Shown: positions 12,021-25,271, numbered from the stretch's first letter. The stretch: DNA of 64,000 nucleotides from Anaeramoeba ignava (GCA_028826165.1 JAPDFW010000013.1:1-64000), one strand, 5' to 3'. Program-made: numbers and translations. The notes: generated from the sequence alone by a model not told the origin.

Positions 12021-13499
12021 TTAATTTACAGAATAAAAAGAAAAGTAAAATAAATGAAGATTCCATTGATTTCTTATTAAATTTTCTTTTAATTTGGGAA
12101 ATATTTTTTCAATTTGATTTTTGTGTTTAAATTGATTATAAGAAATCAATAAAAAATAAATCAAACCAAAACTTAAATTGGGATTTTCTAAGTTTTGGAT
12201 AAATTTAAGATTGAGTTTGAATTTATCTTTTAAAAATAGATCAGAAATATGAATAATAATATTTTTGTTATTATTATTATTTAAAGATTGAGCTAAATTG
12301 AGAAATTGATCAAGAAATTCAAGCAAAATGATGTTTTCTTGTTTTTGCTTTTTTGAAAAAGTAATTTTTTGAATTGCAAAAATAATCCAATGATAAAACA
12401 ATAATAAAATGAAAAGTAATTTTCTTTTGCTTTGCTTTAAGTTGAGATTATTTTGTATTTCCTGAATAATAAATTTAAGTGAAACAATATTTGGATCAGC
12501 AAACAATAATGAAATCAAGGATCTATAAGAAGGAAAAGGAAAATAGGAATTCAAAGGTATTGTGTTATTTGATTGATTGAATTTTTGGAGGAACTTGATA
12601 ACTAATTGATTAAAAATGATCACAAAAGAAACATTTTTTTCGTTTATCAAAGAATAAAACATTTTTTGAACATTATGCAAAAGAATAGGATTGTGAATAA
12701 ATGCTGTTGAAAGTTGATCCAAAAACTGCAAAAATTCTTCTTGTTTTGATTTTCTTCTCAGATTCTTTTGAATTCCAATTATCAAAAAATTCTCCAAAAA
12801 GATCAGATAAATTTTCCATTTGTTTTTTGATTAAATGAGGATCTGAAGAAATGAAATCAATAAAATATTCTGGTGAAGTTTTGCGATAATTAAAAAATTC
12901 TGGGAATAATGCTGTTGATTTTGGATTGACAGATAAAATATCCATAAATTTCGGTTTTGAAAATAGATTATTTGAGAGAATTTGAAATTTTTTTGAATCA
13001 ATTGATTTGAGAAAATTTTCATTAATAATTTGAGGTTTTGTTTCTAATAATTGATTCATTGTTTCATCTTCAATTTCTTTTGAAGAAATTCCCAAACTTC
13101 TTGCAATTTGTTTTGAGGAAGTATTTGAATTTGAAATGTTTTTATATAAAATTTGGAAAAGAATTTCAAAAAAACTTTGTTTTGTTTTGTTTTAAATTTT
13201 TATAAATGAATATTTTCTTGAAATTTTTAAATTGGATTTATTTATTTTTTTTACTCAGAAGTTGTTTCATTTAATTCAAAATTAAATTTGTTTAAATTTT
13301 CAAGAATAAATGAAATGAAAGGATTGAAAAATTCTTTATCAATTTGATTTAAAGGATCTAAAAAAATTGAATTTAAATCATTTAAAGAAATTAAATCATT
13401 TTCATTTAAATTTTGTAAATATTTTTGTTGATTTTGAGAAAGAATTGAAAAAATTTTTGGATTTAAAAAAAATTGAATTAAAGAACAATTTAAATTCAT
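12021..13499 (-). CDS. Hypothetical helical protein, 2 exons, one frameshift
   Basis: Exon 1 is 13255-13499. A GT-AG intron of 80 bases (13175-13254) joins it in frame to exon 2. The frame runs to about 12780, then switches to the frame that continues to 12021. The product (~490 residues) is predicted to be almost wholly alpha-helical, with Leu/Phe/Asn-rich helices, possibly HEAT-like. I do not recognise the family. The frame change lies between GEFFDNW and SKQEEFLQFLDQ (about 12740-12790) and looks like a one-base indel near an A-run. It is convergent with the kinase gene, with 37 bases between stop codons. No signal peptide or membrane span is evident. Confidence 0.6.
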
Positions 13500-13652
13500 T
13501 CAAAAAAAAAAGAAATGAAAAAAATGAAAAAAAATGAATTTAAAAATTTTGTTTTTTTTTAATAAAAAAAAATAAGAAAAAAAATAAAAAGTTTGGAAAC
13601 AGGAATTGAAAAGTAAACAACAATAAAAAATATTGGGGAGTTTTTATAGAGT

Positions 13653-15023
13653 TCAATAAGCAAGGCCAAATGATGAATTATTGTAACGGAAGGGGAGTTT
13701 TCTAGTAACACAAGCAAGAGGTTGAGGTCTTGGTTCATCATAACCTTCTTCAAATTTTCCAATAGAATCAGCTTGAAAAAGTTGTAGATTTTGTGGCAAT
13801 CCAAAACGATCTGAATCTTTGGGTATAAGCCACTTAACAAAGCAAACCGAATGATTTGGATTTTGATTCCAAAAAATTTTTCGAATTATTGCATAAATTT
13901 CGTGTCCTGTTTGAGCTTGCATTCCTACACAATCCCCTGCTTGGAGATCTATTCCCTTGCGGATATTTTGGGTGAACGTGAGTTGTGAGTCAAAATCAAG
14001 CGCAAATGGTTTCAAGCTGGAGTTCTCAGTTTCGATATTTTGGGGATGTTTTTGCAAATTAAATGGATTTTTTTTTTTTTGAGAATTTTGGATCGTTTCA
14101 AAAGTGTTATTTTTTTGTTGATTTGTTGAATTGAAAGTAGGCGTTGTTTGGGATTTGAAAGGGTTCGGGATGTATTCTTGAAAATCCATTGTGTTCTGGA
14201 TCGTGTTGTTTTCGTAATCGGTGAGATAATTTGCTGCGATTTCTGACAGAAATGATAATGCAGTGAGATTGCCTGAGTTGAAGTTACGTTGTAGATTTGT
14301 TTCTGACTTTGATTTAGGGAAGAAAGTCGGGTAATTATTTGAGAAATAAGATTGTGTGTTCAAATGGCTTGGCGAAATGGGACGAAAGGATCTTGGAGGG
14401 TATTTTGGAATGGGAAGAAAAAGATCGGGAAAGTGAGAATCTTTTGGATTTTGTCTGTTTGCATGATAATCTGACAAACTGTAACTGCGATCCAATCTTT
14501 TGCGCTTCAAAGGATCAGGCATGAATTGAGAGGGCGTTGGATCACTGAGCTGGTGGGGAGATGTGTTTTGATGCGGAGGAGATTTGAGGTTGCTTTCTTG
14601 GGAATTTTTCGGAAAATTTTGATCAATTCTTTTTGAGGGATTAATTTTAGGAGGAGAATTTTGCGTGTTTGAAAAGGACTGTTGAGGATCTGTGTTCTGA
14701 TCAGTATTTCTTGAGTTTTCAGAATCTGATATGTTTGAATTAGAGGGTTGATTTGTGGGTTGGTTTTGGATTTCTTGGTTAGGAGAAGGAGAGACATTTG
14801 ATTGGGATTGATTAAGAAATTCTTCAGAAATTTCATTTGGAGTTTTTGAACGTTTTCTCCGGCCTTGATTTGTTGCTCTTACACCGATTGGACGATCTCT
14901 TCCGTGTCTACGACGATATATTGCACAAGCGTTACAATAATATAAATCATTTACTTTTCTCCAAAGGGGGGTTTTTTTAGTTCGACAAGAAGGATTTGAA
15001 CAAGTTATTGAATTTATGTTCAT
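13653..15023 (-). CDS. GATA zinc finger protein, GATAD1-like
   Basis: The 456-residue single-exon product has an N-terminal GATA-type finger (C8-x4-C13-x16-C30-x2-C33, with TPLWRK and CNAC) followed by a basic stretch (RRKRSK). A ~300-residue Ser/Pro/Asn-rich disordered region follows, then a conserved C-terminal domain (~355-450; GDCVGMQAQTGHEIYA, CFVKWLIPKDSDRF). That C-terminal block resembles vertebrate GATAD1 (GDVVSV...YYAQI...LTWLIP), which sits in a SIN3/KDM5-type chromatin complex. I infer a nuclear chromatin protein. The finger has four residues between the first cysteines rather than the usual two. Its base composition is less AT-extreme than that of the BTB families. Start chosen at the ATG just before the finger. 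Confidence 0.75.
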   Translation of the reverse strand: MNINSITCSNPSCRTKKTPLWRKVNDLYYCNACAIYRRRHGRDRPIGVRATNQGRRKRSKTPNEISEEFLNQSQSNVSPSPNQEIQNQPTNQPSNSNISDSENSRNTDQNTDPQQSFSNTQNSPPKINPSKRIDQNFPKNSQESNLKSPPHQNTSPHQLSDPTPSQFMPDPLKRKRLDRSYSLSDYHANRQNPKDSHFPDLFLPIPKYPPRSFRPISPSHLNTQSYFSNNYPTFFPKSKSETNLQRNFNSGNLTALSFLSEIAANYLTDYENNTIQNTMDFQEYIPNPFKSQTTPTFNSTNQQKNNTFETIQNSQKKKNPFNLQKHPQNIETENSSLKPFALDFDSQLTFTQNIRKGIDLQAGDCVGMQAQTGHEIYAIIRKIFWNQNPNHSVCFVKWLIPKDSDRFGLPQNLQLFQADSIGKFEEGYDEPRPQPLACVTRKLPFRYNNSSFGLAY

Positions 15024-15565
15024 CTTTGTTTTTTTTTTCTTTTATTCTTAACTAGTTTTTTATTTGTTGTTTTTTTTTTTTATTCTTTTTTGATAAGCTT
15101 TTTTTTTTATATTGTTTTTTTTCTTTGATAAAGTTCTTTTTGTTATTGTTTTTCTAATAAAAATCAATTGTAAATGATAAAATAATTTCAAAAAATAAAA
15201 CAAATTAATGGGTTTGTTTTTTTTTTTTTGAGTTATTTTGGTTCAAATTTATTTAAAAAAAGATTGAAAAAATGATAAAGATCTTTTTTTATTTTTTTTA
15301 TTTTTTATTTAAAAATAAAAAAAAAAGGAAAAAATTAAAATAAAATAATAAAAAGTATCCCAAAAAAATTAACTTATAAAATTGTTTTAAAATTTGAATG
15401 GAATTGATTTATAGAATCTTTTTTAATTTTTTTTATTAATTTAATTGGGAAAAAATGAAAAGAAGAAAAATAATTTTAAATAAAAAAGGAGAATGATTTT
15501 TAATTAATTTTTTTTTTTAATAGAAAAATAATTTACAATCTAAAATCTAAATCTAAAATTATTTT
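15024..15565. other. Intergenic AT-rich DNA, nothing seen
   Basis: T- and A-rich sequence upstream of the GATAD1-like gene. I see no open frame, structured RNA or tandem repeat of note. Confidence 0.6.
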
Positions 15566-15567
15566 TG

Positions 15568-16107
<540 letters not shown>

Positions 16108-16212
16108 ATTAAAATAAAATTAAAAATTAAAAATTAAAATTAAAATCAAAATTAAAATTAAAATCAAAATTGAAAAATTTTTCATTTTCATTTTTTTCCT
16201 TCCTTTTTTTAA

Positions 16213-17559
16213 ATGGAAAACTTAATTATTGATATTAAAAACAATCTAAATGAAATTGGGTTAAATTCAAATTAATAAATTCATAAAAATTATTTCTAAT
16301 ATTATTAATTAAAAAACAAAACAATTCCATTTCATTAGATTTATTGAATTATCCGATTCAACAATTAAAGAAGCACTTGAAAAAGGAGATAAATCACAAA
16401 TATTTAACGAAATTATTCAAAAACTTTTTGAAGAAATTGAATCAATTTCAGAAACAAATAGTGAAGTTGAAAACAAGGAAATTTCATTAAATGAAAAAAT
16501 AGAAAAACTTGGATTTCCATTTGAAATTTCAACTCTTTTTAAATCAATAGAAATGAATTATCAATTATTAAGTAGAAAAATCAATTTAAATAAAAAAAAA
16601 TTTCAAAAGAAAATAAATTAATTTGTTCTTTAAATTGCAGATTTTCTTTTTACAGAATTAAAAACTTGTCGTTTGATTAATAACAAAACCAAGATTAATA
16701 TTTATAGAGATTCAAAAACAGAACAAAATGAAAATGAAAATGAAAAATTGGAAGAAAAAAAGATAAAATCTTTATTATTTTCATTGTGTAATTTGTTGGA
16801 AATTGACACTTCAGAAATCACAAATTATGAATCAATTTTATCAGAAATTGATCAAAAAATTCAAGAATTACTTCAAAATTATCCAAAAGAACATTTACAA
16901 AATCATCTCATCTCACCAGAAGATTATTCCAATGAAGAATTGGTGATTTTTATTGATTTTAAATATTCCAATTTATTTTAATTATTATTTATTTTTTAGA
17001 AAGAAATTTCAAATTATTTAGAGTTTTTTGATAATGATTTTCAAACCAGACAAAAAATGCTATTAGAAAGACTAGAAGTTACTTTACAAGCATTTTTGTG
17101 GTCAGAACAAGGCAAAGTAAATAACAATAGAAAAGATGATTTCAAATCAAGATTTTTTTTAAATTCATTTTTTTAAATTGAAAAAACAAAAAGAAAAATC
17201 AAGAAAAAATTTTAGAAATTATTGATGAAGCAAAATCTTATTTAAATGATTGCCGATCCAAAATTGGAATATTGGATCTTTTTTGTGCAAATGATGATAT
17301 TTTATCAATCAGAAAAACAAGTGATTCAACAGTAAAAGAAATCAGTAAAGTTTCAGGAGTATTAATTGATGATAATGTTCCAGATCGAGGAGGTCGTCCT
17401 GATGAATTAAAAGATACTAGAATGCCTGCTTTTCGTGCTCGAAGTTTCCAGAATCAAAGAAGAAGTCCTCAAAATTCAAGAGGTAGAAGAAGTCCTCAAA
17501 ATTCAAGAGGTAGAAGAGGTAGGTTTGACCATTCAAGAAGAAGAGGTGGTTGGAAATGA
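16213..17559 (+). CDS. FAM98: FAM98 family protein (tRNA-ligase complex), 5 exons
   Basis: Exons 16213-16259, 16339-16571, 16641-16942, 17000-17116 and 17194-17559 join in frame through GT-AG introns of 79, 69, 57 and 77 bases (354 residues). Diagnostic segments are the start helix (LNEIGFIELSDSTIKEAL), FLFTELKTCRLI (like LTYLISELEAAR of FAM98), RQKMLLERLEVTLQAFLWS and, decisively, VPDRGGRPDE. An Arg/Gly-rich tail follows. FAM98 proteins associate with RTCB, DDX1 and RTRAF in tRNA splicing and RNA transport complexes. The tail contains a perfect duplication of SPQNSRGRR. Stop is TGA, which argues against UGA being reassigned in this genome. Confidence 0.88.
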
Positions 17560-17611
17560 TTTTTGGAAAAGATATCTTTCCAAAATTTAAAAATTAATCA
17601 ATGAAAAATAA

Positions 17612-18070
17612 AGTTCTTTTAATTTTAATTTTGATTTTGATTTTAATTTTGATTTTGATTTTGATTTTGATTTTGATTTTAATTTTGATTTTGATTTTGA
17701 TTTTAGATTTTGATTTTGATTTTGATTTTGATTTTAATTTAAATTTTAATTTTGATTTTGATTTAGATTTTAATTTATATTTTAATTTTGATTTTGATTT
17801 TGATTTTGATTTTGATTTTAATTTTGATTTTAATTTTGATTTTAATTTTGATTTTAATTTTGATTTTGATTTTGATTTTGATTTTAATTTTAATTTTAAT
17901 TTTGATTTTGATTTTGATTTTAATTTTGATTTTGATTTTAATTCTAATTTTGATTTTGATTTTAATTTTGATTTTAATTTTAATTTTGATTTTGATTTTG
18001 ATTTTAATTTATATTTCAATTTGATTTTGATTTTAATTTTCATTTTGATTTTGATTTTGATTTTGATTGT
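17612..18070. repeat. Hexanucleotide (ATTTTG/ATTTTA)n array
   Basis: Nearly pure six-base units fill the convergent gap between FAM98 and the ankyrin gene. They continue into the last codons of the ankyrin gene, where they encode NQNQNQN. Long open frames of KSKSK, LILIL or DFDFD type here are by-products of the repeat. Confidence 0.95.
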
Positions 18071-21000
18071 TTGAAAAAGTTTTGGAATAAAAATCAAGTA
18101 AATAAGATCCTAAAATTGATTTTTGGTTTAATTGATAAAATTCTTTTAAATCAGTAAATTCTTCAATATTTTCTTGTGTTATTTTTGTTTTATCAATTTC
18201 ATCATGATAAAGAAAATAAATTAATTGATGAATTGTTTCAAATGATTTTTTTGAATAATCGTGAACTTGATTAGATTGATCTTGAACATTCAATAAAAGC
18301 ATTCCTTTAAATAATTCACTTCTTATTTGTAATATTAATTTATGAACTTTAATTTCTTTTTCTTCAACAATTATTGTAAAATCTTTAGTTTGATTTTGTT
18401 GATAAAATTTTTCAAAATCTTTTAATATTCCTTTTCTTCCTTCTTTTTCTTTAATCCAATTTAAATCAAATCCTGTTTTCTCAAATAAATCATAAATTAT
18501 TCCTTTTTCAAATTCGTTTTTATTTTCAATTTCATTTAAAATTAATTCTTGTTCTTTTTTTTGTTCTTCAAATTCAATTTCATTTGAAAATAAAAATTTA
18601 AAATTTGGATCAATTTCTGCTTTTTTTTGAATAAATTGATCATTAAATTTTTCAATAAATTTATCAAAATCAATAAATCCTGTATAAAGAAAATTTAATG
18701 CAAATTCAATATCTCTCTTTTGTTTTCTTCTGCAAATATTAATAAATCTTGTTAAAATTGTTTGATTATTATCAAATCTAACTAATAAAATTTGTTTATG
18801 AGCTTTGATTATTGATCCATCACTACTTTGAATTTCAATATCTGTAAATTCATTTGATTTCAAAAAATTGTTTAAATCATCAATAAATGAATAAACTTTT
18901 GGAAATAAATCAATCATTTCTTGAGTTATTTCATTTTCTTTCAAATCAAAAATATTCAAATCTCTCATTAATATAATTTGAATTTCTTTTGGATATTTAT
19001 TTTTCAAAGCAATATGTAAAGGTATTTCATTTTGATTATTTTTTGAATTAATATTAGATTCTTTGGAAATTAATAATTCAATAATTTCATTTGGATATTT
19101 ATTTTGTAAAGCAATATGTAAAGGTATTTCATTCTTTTTATTTTTTGAATTAATATCAGATTCTTTGGAAATTAATAATTCAATAATTTCTTTTGGATTT
19201 TTCTTTTTCAAAGCAATATGTAAAGGTATTTCATTTTGATTATTTTTTGAATTAATATCAGAACCTTTGGAAATTAATAATTTAATAATTTCTTTTGGAT
19301 AATTTCTTTCTAAAGCAATATGTAAAGGCGTTTCTTTCCGATTACTTTTTGAATTAATATCAGAACCTTTGGAAATTAATAATTTAATAATTTCATTTGG
19401 ATAATTTCTTTCTAAAGCAATATGTAAAGGTATTTCATCCCAATCATTTTTTGAATTAATATCAGAACCTTTGGAAATCAATAACTCAACAATTTCTTTT
19501 GGATATTTATTTTGCAAAGCAATATGTAAAGGTATTTCATTTTGATTATTTTTTGAATTAATATCAGATTCTTTGGAAATTAATAATTCAATAATTTCAT
19601 TTGGATATTGATTTTTCAAAGCAATATGTAAAGGTACTTCATTTTCATTATTTTTTGAATTAATATTAGAACCTTTGGAAATTAATAATTCAATAATTTC
19701 ATTTGGATATTTATTTCTCAAAGCAATATGTAAAGGTATTTCATTCAATTCATTTTTTGAATTAATATCAAATTCTTTGGAAATTAATAATTCAATAATT
19801 TCATTTGGATTTTGATTTCTTTCTAAAGCAATATGTAAAGGTATTTCATTTTCATTATTTTTTGAATTAATATCAGAACCTTTGGGAATTAATAATTCAA
19901 TAATTTCATTTGGATATTTATTTTTCAAAGCAATATGTAAAGGTTTTTCATTTTCATTATTTTTTGAATTAATATCAGAACCTTTGGAAATTAATAATTC
20001 AATAATTTCATTTGGATATTTATTTCTCAAAGCAATATGTAAAGGTATTTCATTTTGATCATTTTTTGAATTAATATTAGAACCTTTGGGAATTAATAAT
20101 TCAATAATTTGATTTGGATAATTTCTTTCCAAATCAATATATAAAGGTATTTCATTTTGATTATTTTTTGAATTAATATCAGAATATTTGGAAATTAATA
20201 ATTCAATAATTTCTTTTAGATTTTGATTTCTCAAAGCAATATGTAAAGGTATTTCATTTTGATTATTTTTTGAATTAATATCAGAATCTTTGAAAATTAA
20301 TAATTCAATAATTTCTTTTGGATATTTATTTTTCAAAGCAATATGTAAAGGTATTTCATTCCATTTGTTTTTTGAATTAATATTAGAACCTTTGGAAATT
20401 AATAATTCAATAATTTCATTTGGATATTTATTTCTCAAAGCAATATGTAAAGGTATTTCATTTTCATAATTTTTTAAATTAATATAAAAACCTTTGGAAA
20501 TTAATAATTCAATAATTTCTTTTTTTGATTTTTCTAAAGCAATATGTAAAGGTATTTCATTTTCATTATTTTTTGAATTAATATCAGATTCTTTGGAAAT
20601 TAATAATTCATTAATTTCATTTGGATAATGATCCTCCAAATCAATATATAAAGGTATTTCTTCATTCCAATCATTTATTGAATTAATATCAGAACCTTTG
20701 GAAATTAATAATTCAATAATTTCTTTTGGATATTTATTTCTCAAAGCAATATGTAAAGGTGTTTCATTCCATTCATTTAGTGAATTAATATCAGAATCTT
20801 TGGAAATTAATAATTTAATAATTTCTTTTGAATATTTATTTTTCAAAGCAATATGTAAAGGTATTTCATTCCAACTATTTTTTGAATTAATATCAGAACC
20901 TTTGGAAATTAATAATTTAATAATTTCATTTGGATATTTATTTTTCAAAGCAATATGTAAAGGTTTTTCATTTTCATAATTTTTTAAATTGAGATAAGAA

Positions 21001-21791
21001 CCTTTGGAAATTAATAATTCAATAATTTCTTTTGCATATTGATTTTTCAAAGCAATATGTAAAGGTATTTCATTCCGATTATTTTTTAAATTAAGATAAG
21101 AACCTTTGGAAATTAATAATTCAATAATTTCTTTTGCATATTGATTTTTCAAAGCAATATGTAAAGGTATTTCATTTTCATTATTTTTTGAATTAATATT
21201 AGAACCTTTGGAAATTAATAATTCAATAATTTCTTTTGAATATTTATTTTTCAAAGCAATATGTAAAGGTATTTCATTCCGATTATTTTTTGTATTAATA
21301 TTAGAACCTTTGGAAATTAATAATTCAATAATTTCATTTGGATTTTTATTTTTCAAAGCAATATGTAAAGGTGTTTCATTCCATTCATTTTTTGAATTAA
21401 TATTAGAACCTTTGGAAATTAATAATTCAATAATTTCATTTGGATTTTGATTTTTCAAAGCAATATGTAAAGGTGTTTCTTTTTGAATATTTTTTGAATT
21501 AATATCAGAACCTTTGGAAATTAATAACTTAATAATTTCTTTTGGATATTTTCGTTCTAAAGCAATATGTAAAGAATTGTTTCCATTTTGATCAACCCAA
21601 TTTACATTTGTCTCTTTATCAATAAGTTTTTGAATCATTTCAAGATTTGAATTTCGTTCAAAAGCATAATTTAAAAAAGGTTTATTTTCTTTTTCAAATT
21701 GTTCTGTTGTTTCTAACGACAAATTAAAAAAGTGGACATTTTTTGTTTTGATTGCTTGATAAACTGTTTTTAAATAATTTTCCTGTTTCAT
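18033..21791 (-). CDS. Ankyrin-repeat protein with two C-terminal BTB domains
   Basis: The 1252-residue product has about 27 ankyrin repeats (~30-950), most of the form NEIPLHIALKN-x-YPKEIIELLISKG. A first BTB domain (FTDIEIQSSDG...AHKQILLVRF, ~980-1080) and a second BTB (FTIIVEEKEIKVHKLILQIR, ~1130-1230) follow, then a short Asn/Gln tail. Ankyrin arrays bind protein partners and BTB domains mediate oligomerisation or CUL3 binding, so an adaptor role is likely. The repeats are nearly identical in DNA (102-base period), indicating ongoing homogenisation. I chose the ATG at 21791; the longer frame to 21872 would add a Lys/Phe/Ile-rich stretch typical of leader DNA. It shares architecture with the gene at 25272-27981. 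Confidence 0.9.
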   Translation of the reverse strand: MKQENYLKTVYQAIKTKNVHFFNLSLETTEQFEKENKPFLNYAFERNSNLEMIQKLIDKETNVNWVDQNGNNSLHIALERKYPKEIIKLLISKGSDINSKNIQKETPLHIALKNQNPNEIIELLISKGSNINSKNEWNETPLHIALKNKNPNEIIELLISKGSNINTKNNRNEIPLHIALKNKYSKEIIELLISKGSNINSKNNENEIPLHIALKNQYAKEIIELLISKGSYLNLKNNRNEIPLHIALKNQYAKEIIELLISKGSYLNLKNYENEKPLHIALKNKYPNEIIKLLISKGSDINSKNSWNEIPLHIALKNKYSKEIIKLLISKDSDINSLNEWNETPLHIALRNKYPKEIIELLISKGSDINSINDWNEEIPLYIDLEDHYPNEINELLISKESDINSKNNENEIPLHIALEKSKKEIIELLISKGFYINLKNYENEIPLHIALRNKYPNEIIELLISKGSNINSKNKWNEIPLHIALKNKYPKEIIELLIFKDSDINSKNNQNEIPLHIALRNQNLKEIIELLISKYSDINSKNNQNEIPLYIDLERNYPNQIIELLIPKGSNINSKNDQNEIPLHIALRNKYPNEIIELLISKGSDINSKNNENEKPLHIALKNKYPNEIIELLIPKGSDINSKNNENEIPLHIALERNQNPNEIIELLISKEFDINSKNELNEIPLHIALRNKYPNEIIELLISKGSNINSKNNENEVPLHIALKNQYPNEIIELLISKESDINSKNNQNEIPLHIALQNKYPKEIVELLISKGSDINSKNDWDEIPLHIALERNYPNEIIKLLISKGSDINSKSNRKETPLHIALERNYPKEIIKLLISKGSDINSKNNQNEIPLHIALKKKNPKEIIELLISKESDINSKNKKNEIPLHIALQNKYPNEIIELLISKESNINSKNNQNEIPLHIALKNKYPKEIQIILMRDLNIFDLKENEITQEMIDLFPKVYSFIDDLNNFLKSNEFTDIEIQSSDGSIIKAHKQILLVRFDNNQTILTRFINICRRKQKRDIEFALNFLYTGFIDFDKFIEKFNDQFIQKKAEIDPNFKFLFSNEIEFEEQKKEQELILNEIENKNEFEKGIIYDLFEKTGFDLNWIKEKEGRKGILKDFEKFYQQNQTKDFTIIVEEKEIKVHKLILQIRSELFKGMLLLNVQDQSNQVHDYSKKSFETIHQLIYFLYHDEIDKTKITQENIEEFTDLKEFYQLNQKSILGSYLLDFYSKTFSNNQNQNQNQNEN

Positions 21792-21908
21792 TTTTTGGAT
21801 TTTAATAAAATAAATTTTGAAAAAAAAAATGAATTGAAAAATTTTGTTTTGTTTTTTAATTTTTTTTTTCATTTTTTCTTTCTTTAAAAAAAAAATAAAT
21901 AAAAAAAA

Positions 21909-22402
21909 ATGATAACAGTTTCACAAGAAGTTTATCAAACAATTGTAACTGTTCAAGAAAAGAAGAAAGCAACAACACAAAAATTACAAAACACACTTTT
22001 ATTAATTGATATTAAACAAAATGCAGAAAAAAAATCAAAATTTGTAATTCAAAAACTAAAAGAAATTCCACCAAAAACACCCGTTTATAATTCATCTGGA
22101 AGAATGTATAATTTCAATTTAAAAAATTTTCAATTTAAAAAATTAATTTATCAAAAAAAAAAATAAAAAAAAGGTTTGTTTCAACTTCAATTGAACAAGT
22201 AATTGATACAAAAGAAAGAAAAGTTGCAAGAATTACTGAAGAATTAAAAACTTTAAAAGTAAAAAATTAAATAAAAAATTAAAATAAAAATTAAAATAAA
22301 AAATTAAATTAAAAAATTTAGAAAAGTAAAGATTTCCTTGAAAAACAAATTTCTGATGCAGAAAAACAATTAAAAGAGATAGTGGATCAAGCAAAAAAAT
22401 AA
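21909..22402 (+). CDS. PFDN1: Prefoldin subunit 1, 3 exons
   Basis: Exons 21909-22105, 22174-22258 and 22322-22402 join in frame (introns of 68 and 63 bases) to give 120 residues, the usual prefoldin beta-subunit length. The N-terminal helix, the hairpin segment TPVYNSSGRMFVSTS (compare NMYEGVGRMFILQS in PFDN1) and the C-terminal helix with heptads (ISDAEKQLKEIVDQ) are all present. Prefoldin is the cytosolic hexamer that delivers actin and tubulin to chaperonin CCT. It is divergent from the ankyrin gene, with about 117 bases between start codons. Confidence 0.87.
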
Positions 22403-22556
22403 TTTTTCTTCTTTTTTTTTTTTTTAAATAAAACAAATTTTTCTCCTTTTAAAAATAAAAAAATTTTTCTTTTTTAATTTTTCATTTTTTTTCATTTCTT
22501 TTTACTTTTATTTTTACTTTTACTTTTATTTTTACTTGTGTTTTTTTTTAAATTAA

Positions 22557-23816
<1,260 letters not shown>

Positions 23817-23995
23817 AAAAAAACGGAATTATTTTAAAACAAATCTTTTTTTTACTTTTTTTTTTCATTTCATTTACTTTCATTTACTTTCATTTACTTT
23901 CATTTCATTTGATATTTCAAGTTTTTTTTTTTTTAATCAAAAACAAAATTAAAAACAAAATTATCATTTCATTTTTTTCATTTTTTTCATTTTTT

Positions 23996-25150
23996 ATGTC
24001 AGTTTCTTTTAAAATTAAAAAAAGAAAACAAAAACCAAATATTGTAATTCCAATTAATACTAATTCTTTTCAAAATAATTCAGATGAAAAACAAAATGAA
24101 AAAAATGAAAATCAACAAAATAATAAATTAAATCAAAATACAAGAAAAACAGTAAATTCTTTTTTATTAGCAGAATCAGAAAGAAGGAAGAAATCAAAAA
24201 TAGTAAGTAAATTAAATTAAAATTTTTAAATTAAATTAAAATTTTTAAATTAAATTAAATTAAATTAAATTAAATAGAATAAAAACAAAATGGAAGAATC
24301 TCAAAAACAAAACCAAAATATATTTGAATATGATAAAATTTATGAACAAATTCAAAATCAAAAACAAAATCAAAAACCAAATCAAAATACTGATTCAATG
24401 GGAAATAAAATAAAAGGAAAATCAAGATATATTGGAGTTATTAAGAAAAAAAGTGAAGAAAGAGAAAAATTAAATGAATTAAGAAAAGAAAGACAAGTTC
24501 AACAGAAAATTGAAGAAGAGAAAAAAATATATGGAGATACAGAAAAATTTATTACATCTTCTTATTTGAAGAAAATTGATGAACTGAATAAAATCAAAGA
24601 AGATGAAATTGAGAAAGAAAAAAGGGATAAAGAAGATTCAATTCATAAAAGAAAAAATTTTTCAACTTTTTCAATAATGGTTGGATCAACAATAATAAAT
24701 AAAGGAAATGTTCAAAAGAATAATGAAATCAAACTTAAAACCTCAAAAAAAGAAAAATTCAAAAATGGAAATCAAAATCAAAATCAAAATCAAAATCAAA
24801 ATCAAAATCAAAATCAAAATCAAAATCAAAATCAAAATCAAAATCAAATTCAAAATCAAAATCAAAATCAAAATCAAATTGAAATTCCTCAAGAAGAAAA
24901 ATCAAATCAACAAATTTTAGAAGAAAAATTAAAAGAAAAAGAAAAAAGAAAAAGAAAAAGAAAAAGAAAAAGAAAAAGAAAAAGAAAAAGAAAAATGAAA
25001 ATGAAAATGAAAATGAAAATGAAAATGAAAATGAAAATGAAAAAGAAAAAGAAAGATTAAGACAAGAAAAAATAAAACAAGCAAAAGAAAGATTTTTTCA
25101 AAGAAAAAAATTAAATGAAAATGAAAATCAAAAATCAAAATTAATTAAAG
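23996..25150 (+). CDS. NSRP1: NSRP1-like splicing regulator, frame lost in repeat
   Basis: Exon 1 (23996-24202) ends at a perfect GTAAGT donor. The 75-base intron joins exon 2 (24278 onward) in frame. IFEYDKIYEQIQ, SRYIGVIKKKSEEREKL, ERQVQQKIEEEKKIYGD and EKFITSSYLKKI match the conserved domain of NSRP1/CCDC55, a nuclear speckle splicing regulator. After a NQ repeat and a (GAAAAA)n(GAAAAT)n repeat, the frame ends at 25060 as KMKMK...KKKKKD. Two repeat units are seven bases long instead of six (about 24942 and 24991). Removing that excess restores NENENE and then ERLRQEKIKQAKERFFQRK, similar to the NSRP1 C-terminal helix. The exact end, near 25150, is uncertain. Confidence 0.7.
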
Positions 25151-25271
25151 ATTTTTTTTTTATAAATAAAAATTTAAAAAATCTTTTTCATTTTTTTTCA
25201 TTTTTTTTGTTTTTTGTTTTGTTTTTTGTTTTTGTTTTTATTTTTGTTTTATTTTTCTCAAATAAAAATTT

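Noticed and set aside
14339-14524. Small plus-strand open frames inside 13653-15023, and similar ones at 26106, 28970 and 29225
   Set aside because: Shadows of the real genes in opposite frames, without supporting motifs.
17594-18097. Long open frames of KSKSK, LILIL and DFDFD type
   Set aside because: They appear in several frames of a pure hexamer repeat, which has no stop codons by construction. No protein-like composition.
21792-21872. Longer N-terminus for the ankyrin-BTB-BTB protein
   Set aside because: The 27 added residues are Lys/Phe/Ile leader-like. The ATG at 21791 starts recognisable sequence.
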